A stretch of DNA of 42,043 nucleotides from Clostridia bacterium (GTDB taxonomy: Bacteria; Bacillota; Clostridia; Oscillospirales; CAG-272): positions 1 to 42,043 of the forward strand of contig CAAGGQ010000108.1 of NCBI GenBank assembly GCA_900769475.1, in the 5' to 3' direction. Within the stretch, counting starts at the first letter, position 1. Each line of letters begins with the position of its first letter. The notes under the pieces are model-generated. The model had not been told where the DNA came from. It made no database searches and worked only from the letters and a program-made list of their open reading frames with translations. The translations under genes and the position numbers were made by a program. Shown here in pieces: positions 17,452-25,428 of this stretch.

Positions 17452-20103
17452 TCAGCGCTCGTGATGGTCGTGCTTAATCAGACCAAGCGCTTTACTGATC
17501 TCCATTACAAGAAGGGGAACGAAGAAGAGTCCTACGGCAATGGCGTAGAGGTAGCCGGGCAGATAAACCAGACCAAAGGCGGCGTTGACACCGGGAACAA
17601 AGAGGATCAGTGCGGTAAGAGCAAAGGCGGCAAGAGCGGCCAGGTTCAAGGTCTTGTTGGAGAAGGCACCGATCTTGAAGAGGGAACGCTCGGAGCGCAT
17701 GTTAAAGGACTGCACGATCTGGGACATGGCCAGCACGATGAAGGCCATGGTCTCGCCGTAGGATCTTGCCAGCTCCTCGGTAGCGGCATCGCTGTAGAAA
17801 CGGCCGATGGCAAAGGCGATCAGCGTCAGAGCGCCGAACATACAGCCCTGGAGAATGATGCGCAGACCAAAGCCGTTGGCAAAGATGCCCTCGTTCTTGG
17901 GCTTGGGCTTGCGCTCCATCACGTTGGCTTCCACCTTTTCCATACCCAGAGCAATGGCGGGCAGGGAGTCGGTTACCAGGTTGATCCAAAGCAACTGCAT
18001 GGAGAGCAGGGGGGATTCCTTCCAGAAGAGCATTGCAAGGAAGACGGTGAGGATCTCACCAATGTTGGTACCCAGGAGGTAGCCAACCACTTTTTTGATA
18101 TTGGCGTAGATACCGCGACCTTCCTGTACTGCGTCTACGATGGTAGCAAAGTTATCGTCGGTCAGGGTCATATCCGAGGCGCCCTTGGCAACGTCGGTAC
18201 CCGTAATACCCATGGCACAGCCAATGTCGGCGGCCTTGAGGGCGGGAGCATCGTTCACACCGTCACCGGTCATGGCTACCACTTGATCCTTGCGCTGCCA
18301 TGCCTTTACGATGCGGATCTTGTTTTCGGGGGAAACGCGGGCGTATACCGAGATCTGGGCTACCTTGGCATCCAGCTCGTCGTCGGTCATGGCGTCCAGC
18401 TCGGCGCCGGTAATGGCCAGGTCGCCGTCCTGGAGAATGCCCAGCTCGCGGGCAATGGCAGAGGCGGTTACAACGTGGTCACCCGTGATCATTACGGCCT
18501 TGATTCCGGCCTTGCGGCAGATGGCAACGGCCTCCTTTGCCTCGGGACGGGGCGGGTCGATCATGGCAACCAGACCCACGAAGGTCAGGCCGCTTTCCAG
18601 GGTCTCGGTGGTGATCTCGGCGGGGAGCTCGTCGATCACCTTGTAGCCAACGGCCAGAACGCGGAGCGCGTCGGCACTCATGGCGTCGGTCATAGCTCTT
18701 GCCTTTTCAATGTCACCGGCAACGCAACGCTTAGCCATTACGTCAAAGGCACCCTTGGTAATTACCACCAGCTTGCCGTCCATCTTGTTTACGGTGGACA
18801 TCAGCTTACGGTCGGAGTCAAAGGGAAGCTCGGCAACGCGGGGGAATTCGCCGTTGAGGGCGTCCTTGGGCATGCCGATCTTGTGTGCGGCAAGCACCAG
18901 AGCCGTTTCGGTGGGGTCACCGATGTGGATCTCACGGTCGCCTTCAAAGGCGATGGAGCCGTCACAGCAGAGGGAAGAAAGACGGAGCAGATGGCGAGTC
19001 TTATCGGAAACGCCCTCCTTAGCGGAGAAGAGATCCGAGGACTCCTCGCCGTCGCAGTAAGTGCGAACCAGAGTCATACGGTTCTGGGTCAGGGTACCCG
19101 TCTTATCCGAGCAGATAACCGAAGCACTACCCAGGGTCTCCACGGCGGGCAGACGGCGAATGATGGCGTTGCGGCTGACCATGCGCTGTACGCCAATGGA
19201 AAGAACGATGGTAACGATGGCGGGCAGACCCTCGGGAATGGCCGATACCGCCAGAGATACGGCGATCATGAAGACGTCGATGGGATCCATGCCGTCCAGA
19301 AGACCGATCATGAAGATTACGGCGCAGGCGGCCAGGGCAACGATGCCCAGATACTTACCAAGCTGTGCCAGCTTCTCTTGCAGGGGAGTCTTGGTTTCCT
19401 TTGCGCTCTCCAGAAGGTTGGCGATCTTACCCATTTCGGTGTTCATACCGGTTCCGGTCACCACGGCAAGGGCGGTACCGTAGGTGATGCTACAGCCCGA
19501 GAAGACCATGGTTGCGCGGTCACCCAAGGGAGCATCCTCTGCCACCTTAGCGTTGGCGTCCTTTTCGCTGGGCACCGATTCACCGGTCAGAGCCGATTCC
19601 TCGCTTTTCAGGCTGACCGAGCGGATCAGACGGGCGTCGGCGGGAATGCTGTCACCGGCTTCCAGGCGAATGATATCACCGGGGACCAGATCGGCGGCCT
19701 CGATCACCTGCTCCTGTCCGTTGCGGATTACACGGCAATGGGGGGAGGAAAGATTTTGCAGAGCCTCCAGGGCATGCTCGGCTTTGCTTTCCTGTACCAC
19801 GCCCATGACGGCGTTGAGGATGACGATCAAAACGATGAGCAGAGGCTCAAAGAGCTCGCCCCAGTTTTTCTCAACACAGACGATGACGAAGGAAATGAGA
19901 GCGGCGGCAAGGAGAATGAGGATCATAACGTCCTTAAACTGCTCCAGGAACCGCTGAAGGGTGGTTTTCTTTTTCTTTTCGCGCAAGCGGTTGGGACCGT
20001 ACTGCGCACGAAGCGCTTCCACCTGCTGGGTGGTCAGGCCGGTTTCGGGATTACTGTTGTAATGCTTTACTACCGATTCCGGAGATTCAAAATGTTCAAT
20101 CAC
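17452..20103 (-). CDS. P-type Ca2+-transporting ATPase, IIA (SERCA/PMR1)-like
   Basis: Ca2+ pump of 883 residues. The N-terminal cation-ATPase domain is residues 1-75, TGES is at 173-176, the phosphorylated Asp333 is in CSDKTGTLT, and the hinge is AMTGDGVNDAPALKAADIG. Ion ligands include Glu291 in AIPEGLP (M4) and LLWINLVTDSLPA (M6). It resembles Listeria LMCA1 and other bacterial Ca2+ exporters. Translation starts at GTG 20103, with AGGAGGT about 9 bases upstream. A perfect SigA promoter drives it. The open antisense frame across the whole gene is a codon-usage shadow. Confidence 0.95.
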   Translation of the reverse strand: MIEHFESPESVVKHYNSNPETGLTTQQVEALRAQYGPNRLREKKKKTTLQRFLEQFKDVMILILLAAALISFVIVCVEKNWGELFEPLLIVLIVILNAVMGVVQESKAEHALEALQNLSSPHCRVIRNGQEQVIEAADLVPGDIIRLEAGDSIPADARLIRSVSLKSEESALTGESVPSEKDANAKVAEDAPLGDRATMVFSGCSITYGTALAVVTGTGMNTEMGKIANLLESAKETKTPLQEKLAQLGKYLGIVALAACAVIFMIGLLDGMDPIDVFMIAVSLAVSAIPEGLPAIVTIVLSIGVQRMVSRNAIIRRLPAVETLGSASVICSDKTGTLTQNRMTLVRTYCDGEESSDLFSAKEGVSDKTRHLLRLSSLCCDGSIAFEGDREIHIGDPTETALVLAAHKIGMPKDALNGEFPRVAELPFDSDRKLMSTVNKMDGKLVVITKGAFDVMAKRCVAGDIEKARAMTDAMSADALRVLAVGYKVIDELPAEITTETLESGLTFVGLVAMIDPPRPEAKEAVAICRKAGIKAVMITGDHVVTASAIARELGILQDGDLAITGAELDAMTDDELDAKVAQISVYARVSPENKIRIVKAWQRKDQVVAMTGDGVNDAPALKAADIGCAMGITGTDVAKGASDMTLTDDNFATIVDAVQEGRGIYANIKKVVGYLLGTNIGEILTVFLAMLFWKESPLLSMQLLWINLVTDSLPAIALGMEKVEANVMERKPKPKNEGIFANGFGLRIILQGCMFGALTLIAFAIGRFYSDAATEELARSYGETMAFIVLAMSQIVQSFNMRSERSLFKIGAFSNKTLNLAALAAFALTALILFVPGVNAAFGLVYLPGYLYAIAVGLFFVPLLVMEISKALGLIKHDHHER

Positions 20104-20158
20104 TTGTAAAAGACCTCCTACTTTTGTAAATTTTAGATTTGTTTGAACCGCTTTGCAA

Positions 20159-20187
20159 ATTATACAACAAAGTCATGTGATTGTCAA
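20159..20187 (-). promoter_or_regulatory. Perfect-consensus SigA promoter of the Ca2+ ATPase-cls unit
   Basis: On the minus strand TTGACA (20187-20182), exactly 17 bases, TATAAT (20164-20159). The start point is near 20152, leaving a leader of about 50 bases with no clear structure. Confidence 0.9.
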
Positions 20188-20298
20188 TAGGATTCACGAA
20201 AATTTTAAAAAATTATTATGTTTTTTCAAATTTGAAAAGAAAATATAATAGAAAAGAGGCGAATACTAAGAAATATAAGGAAGAAACCCATTTTTTTC

Positions 20299-20327
20299 TT
20301 GACATTTCCTGCACTTTGTGATATAAT
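20299..20327 (+). promoter_or_regulatory. Perfect-consensus SigA promoter of the acyl-CoA synthetase/aromatic operon
   Basis: TTGACA (20299-20304), 17-base spacer, TATAAT (20322-20327), giving a start point near 20334 and a leader of about 150 bases. Both hexamers are exact, so any control is likely exercised after initiation. Confidence 0.92.
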
Positions 20328-20340
20328 GGGGCACAAATCG

Positions 20341-20366
20341 AAGATGTGAACCGATTCACATCTTTT
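20341..20366 (+). terminator. Terminator-like hairpin right after the promoter start point
   Basis: A 10-base-pair perfect stem AAGATGTGAA/TTCACATCTT with loop CCGA, followed by T residues. It begins about 8 bases after the predicted start point. It could abort transcription as an attenuator or simply cap the 5' end. No alternative anti-terminator partner was identified with certainty. Confidence 0.6.
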
Positions 20367-20486
20367 TTGGATCATAAGCATGTATAGTATTGCCAAAATG
20401 GGAAGCGATTCATTCTCCCACAGGGGAGGATCGAGCCTCGGTTTTGGCTGTTCCCGATTTGTTTTAGATTAGAAAGGAAAATTTTT
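20367..20486 (+). other. Unassigned structured leader before the acyl-CoA synthetase
   Basis: About 120 bases without a supported gene. TGGGA/TCCCA around 20399-20420 and a nested ACAG..GAGG/CCTC..CTGT arrangement further on can pair, and GCCAAAA near 20392 is complementary to TTTTGGC near 20444, giving competing folds. It does not match the T-box or other riboswitch classes I can recall. A 30-codon open frame (20380-20472) exists but has a poor ribosome site. Confidence 0.35.
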
Positions 20487-22187
20487 ATGAAAAAACAACC
20501 CTTGAACAAGAGTTATTTGTACGTCAACTTCCGCGAGATGATCAATGCCTTGGCTCTGCGCCACGGGGAGAAGATCGCATATTCCTTCCGTCTTTCCCCC
20601 AAGGATGCCGAGATCCAAACGGTTAGCTACCAAAAGTTGGCCGAGGACGTGCGTTGCCTGGGAACCGCCCTGTTGCAAAAGGGTGTCAAGAATGGAAATA
20701 CCGCTCTGATCGGTAAAATGTCCTACGGATGGGTCTGCTCTTATCTTGCCCTGCTCTCCGTGGGTGCCGTGGTCAGCCCTCTGGATCCCGATTGGACGGT
20801 GGAGGAGCTTTCCGAAACGGTGCGCTTTGCCGAGTGTAGGACCCTGATCGGCGGCGCGGATCTCCTGGCCTCCAAGGGCGATGCGATCGCGGCGGCGGCC
20901 GGGATCGAAACGGTGATCTCCACCCAGCTTTCCGAGGATGAAAACGCTATGCCCGCGCTGATTGCTCAGGGCGCGGCGGCACGGGAGAATGGAGATCTTT
21001 CCTTTGAGGAAGCTCGCATTGCTCCCGACGAAACGGCACTCTTGGTGTTTACTTCGGGTACCACGGGCAAGGGCAAGGGGGTTATGCTCACCCAAACCGC
21101 CATTCTTTCCAATATTTACGCGGGATTGCAGCTGATCTCGGTGGGAGATCGCAGCATCAGCGTTCTGCCTCCTCACCATACCTTTGGCTCTACCATCAAC
21201 CTTCTGGGAAATCTCTATGTGGGCTCTAACGTATATATTACCTCGGGCATCAAATATCTGCTTCAGGAAATGAAGGAGCATCAGCCCACCCACCTGGTAT
21301 TGGTTCCGCTCTTCCTGGAAAGCTTTTACCGCAAGATCATGGATACCCTGAAGAAGAGTAAGAAGGAGAAGTTCCTGAGCCGTATGATCCGCGTGAGTGA
21401 TGCGGCCAGAAAGACGGGTATCGATCTTCGCATCCAACTTTTTGCCGTGGTGCGCAATGCCTTTGGCGGTCGCTTGAATACCATCGTTTGCGGCGGTGCG
21501 CCCATCAATCAAAAGATCGTGGATTTCTTCCAGTCGGTGGGCATTACCGTGATCAACGGCTACGGCATTACCGAGTGCGCCCCCCTCATTGCGGCCAACC
21601 GGAACGATGGTACCCAAAATGGCCGTTGCGGTCTTCCTATCTCGGTGACCACCGTTAAGATCAAGGATCCCGATGAGAACGGCGAGGGTGAGATCTGCGT
21701 CAAGGGCGTTCATGTAATGCAGGGATACTACAAGGATCCCGAGGCTACCGCGGCCGCCTTTGATAACGATGGCTACTTCCTGACCGGAGACTACGGTCGC
21801 TTTGACGAGAACGGCTATCTGTATATTACGGGTCGTCTGAAGAATCTGATCATTCTCTCCAACGGAAAGAACGTGTATCCCGAGGAGATCGAGCTCTCTC
21901 TTTCAAGCAGTATCCCGGGCCTTGCCGACGTGGTGGTCTACGAGGGACAAAGCAAGCGGGGACAGGAGCACAACGCCGTGGTGGCAGAGCTCTTTATGGA
22001 TTCCGCCTTCCTTGCCAAGGAGGGGATCGAGGATGCCCGCGAGTACTGCCGGAAGTTTATTAACGATTATAACAAAAACGCAGTTCCTTACAAAAAGATC
22101 GGACTTTTTAAGATCCGTGACGAGGAATTCCCCAAAAACACACTGAGAAAGATCGTGCGCTTTAAAATCGACAAGACCATCGACTAA
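20487..22187 (+). CDS. AMP-dependent acyl-CoA synthetase/ligase
   Basis: ANL superfamily enzyme of 566 residues that activates a carboxylate as acyl-AMP. The P-loop-like motif VFTSGTTGKGKGVML is at residues 187-201; further motifs are INGYGITECAP, YFLTGDYGRFDENGYLYITGR and the C-terminal lysine region FPKNTLRKIVRF. It resembles FadD-type long-chain fatty acyl-CoA or acyl-ACP synthetases; substrate chain length is not readable. AAAGGAAA precedes the start. It is the first gene of the unit that continues with pheA, aroA, tyrA and aroG, an unusual partner. pheA begins 21 bases downstream. Confidence 0.88.
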   Translation: MKKQPLNKSYLYVNFREMINALALRHGEKIAYSFRLSPKDAEIQTVSYQKLAEDVRCLGTALLQKGVKNGNTALIGKMSYGWVCSYLALLSVGAVVSPLDPDWTVEELSETVRFAECRTLIGGADLLASKGDAIAAAAGIETVISTQLSEDENAMPALIAQGAAARENGDLSFEEARIAPDETALLVFTSGTTGKGKGVMLTQTAILSNIYAGLQLISVGDRSISVLPPHHTFGSTINLLGNLYVGSNVYITSGIKYLLQEMKEHQPTHLVLVPLFLESFYRKIMDTLKKSKKEKFLSRMIRVSDAARKTGIDLRIQLFAVVRNAFGGRLNTIVCGGAPINQKIVDFFQSVGITVINGYGITECAPLIAANRNDGTQNGRCGLPISVTTVKIKDPDENGEGEICVKGVHVMQGYYKDPEATAAAFDNDGYFLTGDYGRFDENGYLYITGRLKNLIILSNGKNVYPEEIELSLSSSIPGLADVVVYEGQSKRGQEHNAVVAELFMDSAFLAKEGIEDAREYCRKFINDYNKNAVPYKKIGLFKIRDEEFPKNTLRKIVRFKIDKTID

Positions 22188-22208
22188 TCGCGCGCGAAGG
22201 ATCGCCCC

Positions 22209-23306
22209 ATGAAGAATTACGAAGTTGAACAAGCAAGAAAGAAGATCCAAGAAATCGATGGGGAAATGGCAGACCTCTTTTGCCGTCGAATGGACGCGGT
22301 GAAGGTCATTTCCGAATACAAAAAGCAACACGGGCTTCCCGTAAAGGAATCCGAAGCCGAGGAGGCGGCGGTGGCCGAACTGTCCCTGCGCATCTCCGAT
22401 GACGCGATCCGTCCCTATTACGTGGGCTTCCTGCGGGATACCATGAAGGCGGCTGAGGCCTATCAGAGCATGCGGCTCCGGGGGATGCGCGTGGCCTTTT
22501 CGGGCATTGAGGGGGCCTTTGCCTCCATTGCGGCGGGTAAGATCTTTCCCACCGCCGAGCGGATCCCCTACAACGATTTTTCCGCGGCCTACCGTGCGGT
22601 AGAGCTGGGGGAATGTGATGTTGCCGTGCTTCCCATGGAAAACAGCACCGCGGGAGAGGTGGGTCAGGTGACCGATCTCATGTTCTCCGGGGAGCTGTTC
22701 GTTACCGGGATCTACGATTTTTCCATCCATCATCACCTGCTGGGTCTTCCGGGCGCCACAGTGGATGGAGTGCGGGAGGTGGTCAGCCACCCCCAGGCGC
22801 TGGCGCAATGCGAGGCGTACATCCGGGAGCATTCCTTCTCCCAACTGCAGGCAGGGAACACCGCTATGGCCGCCAAGCAGGTGGCTGACCGCAACGATCC
22901 CACCCTGGCTGCCATTGCCAGCGAGGAAACGGCCGAGCTGTACGGGCTGAAGATCCTGGCACGCAACATCAACGAAACCGCTATCAATACCACCCGCTTT
23001 GCGGTATTTTCCCGTGCTCCCGCCTTGGAGGGAGATGGCGCGGGGAAGCACTCGATCCTGCTTTTTACCGTGCGCCACGAGGCCGGCTTTTTGGCAGAGG
23101 CTCTGAACGTGATCGGCGAATACGGCTACAACATGCGGTGCTTGCGAAGCCGCCCCATGAAATCTCTTCTCTGGCAGTACTACTTTTACGTGGAGCTGGA
23201 GGGGGATCTAACCGGGGAGAACGGGCAGAGGATGCTGAATGCTCTCAAGCCCTATTGTGAGCGCCTGAAGATGCTGGGATGCTTTCGGTATCCCGCCGAG
23301 CTGTGA
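22209..23306 (+). CDS. pheA: Bifunctional chorismate mutase/prephenate dehydratase
   Basis: P-protein of 365 residues converting chorismate through prephenate to phenylpyruvate. An AroQ-type chorismate mutase occupies residues 1-85 (ARKKIQEIDGEMADLFCRRM). The dehydratase covers about 93-272, with the catalytic T262-R263-F264. A C-terminal ACT domain spans about 280-360. The Phe-binding ACT motif usually written ESRP reads RSRP, and the GALV-like motif reads GFLA, so feedback control may differ from E. coli. The ribosome site (GAAGGAT) is weak. It lies between the acyl-CoA synthetase and aroA and feeds the Phe branch. Confidence 0.95.
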   Translation: MKNYEVEQARKKIQEIDGEMADLFCRRMDAVKVISEYKKQHGLPVKESEAEEAAVAELSLRISDDAIRPYYVGFLRDTMKAAEAYQSMRLRGMRVAFSGIEGAFASIAAGKIFPTAERIPYNDFSAAYRAVELGECDVAVLPMENSTAGEVGQVTDLMFSGELFVTGIYDFSIHHHLLGLPGATVDGVREVVSHPQALAQCEAYIREHSFSQLQAGNTAMAAKQVADRNDPTLAAIASEETAELYGLKILARNINETAINTTRFAVFSRAPALEGDGAGKHSILLFTVRHEAGFLAEALNVIGEYGYNMRCLRSRPMKSLLWQYYFYVELEGDLTGENGQRMLNALKPYCERLKMLGCFRYPAEL

Positions 23307-23314
23307 GGTGTGAT

Positions 23315-24532
23315 ATGAACGTAGAAATCAAGCCTTCCCATTTGCGTGGAAGGATCGTAGCCCCCCCATCCAAAAGCATGGCGCATCGCCTGCTCATCGC
23401 CGCCGGGCTCTCTGGCGGCGAAAGCCGTATCACGGGGGTGGCCGATTCCGAGGACGTGCTTGCCACCCTGGATCTGTTGCAGGGCTTGGGGGCGGAATGT
23501 CAAAAAACAGGGGAGCGGGTCGTGCTGCAGGGGATGGATCCCTATGTGGCGGCCCCCATCACCCCTCTTTCCTGCCGCGAGTGTGGCAGTACTCTTCGCT
23601 TTTTTATTCCCATTTGTTTGCTGTCCTCCCATCCCGTAACCCTGACGGGAAGCTCGCGGCTGTTTGCCCGTCCCTTAGGGATCTACGAGGAGCTTTGCCG
23701 TACCCACGGCCTCTATTGGAGGCAGGAGGGAAATGCGGTGACCCTGCAGGGACCCTTGCGAGGGGGAACCTTTACGGTGGCGGGGAACGTGAGCAGCCAA
23801 TTCATCAGCGGTTTGCTGTTTGCCCTTCCTTTGTGCGCGGAGGAGAGTGTGATCCACATCCTTCCCCCCTTGGAGAGCAAACCCTATATCGATATGACCG
23901 TAAAGGCTCTTTCCGTATTCGGGATCTCGATTCTTTGGGAAGATGCGCTTACTCTGCGGATACCCGGAGGCCAGACCTATCGGCCTCGGGATCTTGCGGT
24001 GGAGGGGGATTTCTCCAACGCGGCCTTTTTTGAGGCTCTGCGCTCTTTGGGACATGACGTTACGGTGGAGGGCCTTCGGGAGAACAGCCTTCAGGGGGAT
24101 CGCATCTACCAAGACTATTTCCCCGCGCTGGAGCAGGGAAGTCCCACGTTGTCTATCCGTCAATGCCCCGACCTCGGCCCGATCCTCATCGCCCTTGCCG
24201 CCGCCAAGCAGGGCGCCGTCCTCACCGATACCGAGCGGTTGCGTATCAAGGAGAGCGATCGCGGCGTTGCCATGGCCCAGGAGCTTGCCAAATTCGGCGT
24301 GACTGTGGAGGTGGAGGAGAACAAGATCACCGTTCCGTCGGGTGGTCTGCTTCGCCCCTCGGAGATCCTGGACGGCCACAACGATCACCGCATCGTGATG
24401 GCGCTGGCCGTGCTTCTGACCCAAACCGGTGGCGTGATCCGCGGCGCGCAAGCCGTGAAGAAGAGCCTGCCGGAATTCTTTACTATATTACAATCCCTGG
24501 GATGTGAGGTGACCCTCCATGAAGCTGAATAA
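23315..24532 (+). CDS. aroA: 3-phosphoshikimate 1-carboxyvinyltransferase (EPSP synthase)
   Basis: Shikimate-pathway enzyme joining shikimate-3-phosphate and PEP, 405 residues and two similar domains. The N-terminal motif APPSKSMAHR carries Lys20 and Arg25; further motifs are ECGSTLRFF, GNVSSQFISGLLFALP, and the active-site RIKESDRG toward the C-terminus, followed by HNDHRIVMALAV. The start at 23315 has GAGGTG just upstream; an earlier in-frame ATG (23279) lies inside pheA and adds non-family residues. Its stop overlaps tyrA by 14 bases, which argues for coupled translation. Ser rather than Gly patterns affecting inhibitor sensitivity were not evaluated. Confidence 0.96.
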   Translation: MNVEIKPSHLRGRIVAPPSKSMAHRLLIAAGLSGGESRITGVADSEDVLATLDLLQGLGAECQKTGERVVLQGMDPYVAAPITPLSCRECGSTLRFFIPICLLSSHPVTLTGSSRLFARPLGIYEELCRTHGLYWRQEGNAVTLQGPLRGGTFTVAGNVSSQFISGLLFALPLCAEESVIHILPPLESKPYIDMTVKALSVFGISILWEDALTLRIPGGQTYRPRDLAVEGDFSNAAFFEALRSLGHDVTVEGLRENSLQGDRIYQDYFPALEQGSPTLSIRQCPDLGPILIALAAAKQGAVLTDTERLRIKESDRGVAMAQELAKFGVTVEVEENKITVPSGGLLRPSEILDGHNDHRIVMALAVLLTQTGGVIRGAQAVKKSLPEFFTILQSLGCEVTLHEAE

Positions 24533-25382
24533 AAATCACAATATTTTGATCGTAGGTCTTGGGCTTTTGGGCGGTAGCTATGCTCGCGCTCTGACCAAGC
24601 ACGGTTATCGGGTCACGGCCATCACCCGAGATCAGAGCTCCATTGATTACGCGCTGGAGCAGGGAATGATCCGGGCGGGCTCGGCCTTTGTGGATGAAAC
24701 CCTGTGTGCCGAGGCCGATATCGTTGTATTTGCCCTCTATCCCCACGTCTTTTTGGAATGGGTGGAGCAGAACCAGCAGTATTTGAAGTCGGGGGCCATC
24801 CTTACCGACGTTACCGGTGTCAAGTCCTGCGTGGTGGATCGGATCCAGGGGATACTTCGCCCCGATCTGGAATTCATTGCGGCGCATCCCATGGCGGGAC
24901 GCGAGCGGAGCGGCGTGGAAAACAGCGATGACAGCATCTTCCGCGGCGCCAACTACGTGGTAACCCCCACCGCCGCCAACACCCCCGACGCCATTGAGCT
25001 TTGCGAGGATTTGGGCTGGAAGCTGGGTTTTGCCAGGGTTTCCCGTCTGACCCCCAAGGAGCACGATGAGATCATCGCCTTCGTTTCCCAGCTGACCCAC
25101 TGCATCGCCCTTTCTCTGATGACCTGTCAGCCCACCGAGCAGCCCCTGGAGGATTACACGGGGGACTCCTTCCGGGATCTGACTCGCATTGCGCGGATGA
25201 ACGATGAAATGTGGAGCGAGCTCTTTTTGCTCAACAAGGACGCTTTGCTGGAGCAGATGTCCCTGTTCCAGGACGAGTTGAGCAAGCTCAAGATCCTGTT
25301 GCGGGAGGGGAATCGAGAGGGACTGCGCGAGATGATGCGCAAATCCACCGCCCGCCGCGCGCTGTTCGACAAAAAAGGATGA
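24519..25382 (+). CDS. tyrA: Prephenate dehydrogenase
   Basis: NAD(P)-dependent enzyme making 4-hydroxyphenylpyruvate for tyrosine, 287 residues. The Rossmann motif GLGLLGGS is at residues 13-20. AAHPMAGRERSG (His123) matches the catalytic-site signature, and DLTRIARMNDEMWSELF belongs to the helical dimer domain. There is no N-terminal chorismate mutase and no C-terminal ACT domain, so it is the short monofunctional type. Chorismate mutase activity must therefore come from the neighbouring PheA, and the two enzymes would compete for prephenate. It overlaps aroA and precedes aroG by 46 bases. Confidence 0.95.
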   Translation: MKLNKNHNILIVGLGLLGGSYARALTKHGYRVTAITRDQSSIDYALEQGMIRAGSAFVDETLCAEADIVVFALYPHVFLEWVEQNQQYLKSGAILTDVTGVKSCVVDRIQGILRPDLEFIAAHPMAGRERSGVENSDDSIFRGANYVVTPTAANTPDAIELCEDLGWKLGFARVSRLTPKEHDEIIAFVSQLTHCIALSLMTCQPTEQPLEDYTGDSFRDLTRIARMNDEMWSELFLLNKDALLEQMSLFQDELSKLKILLREGNREGLREMMRKSTARRALFDKKG

Positions 25383-25428
25383 TTACGAATTTTCAACAAA
25401 CCCTACTCCGAAAGAAGGTTGTTTTTCT

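Noticed and set aside
17437..20109. An 890-codon open frame antisense to the Ca2+ ATPase
   Set aside because: It is exactly in register with the sense codons and explained by the lack of TTA, CTA and TCA codons; the protein has no family features and its composition is Gly/His-rich as expected for a shadow.
20104..20298. Possible yybP-ykoY-type riboswitch before the Ca2+ ATPase
   Set aside because: The predicted leader is only about 50 bases and AT-rich, with no paired core, so it is too short for that class.
20328..20486. T-box leader for the aromatic operon
   Set aside because: No T-box sequence or specifier-loop arrangement could be found.
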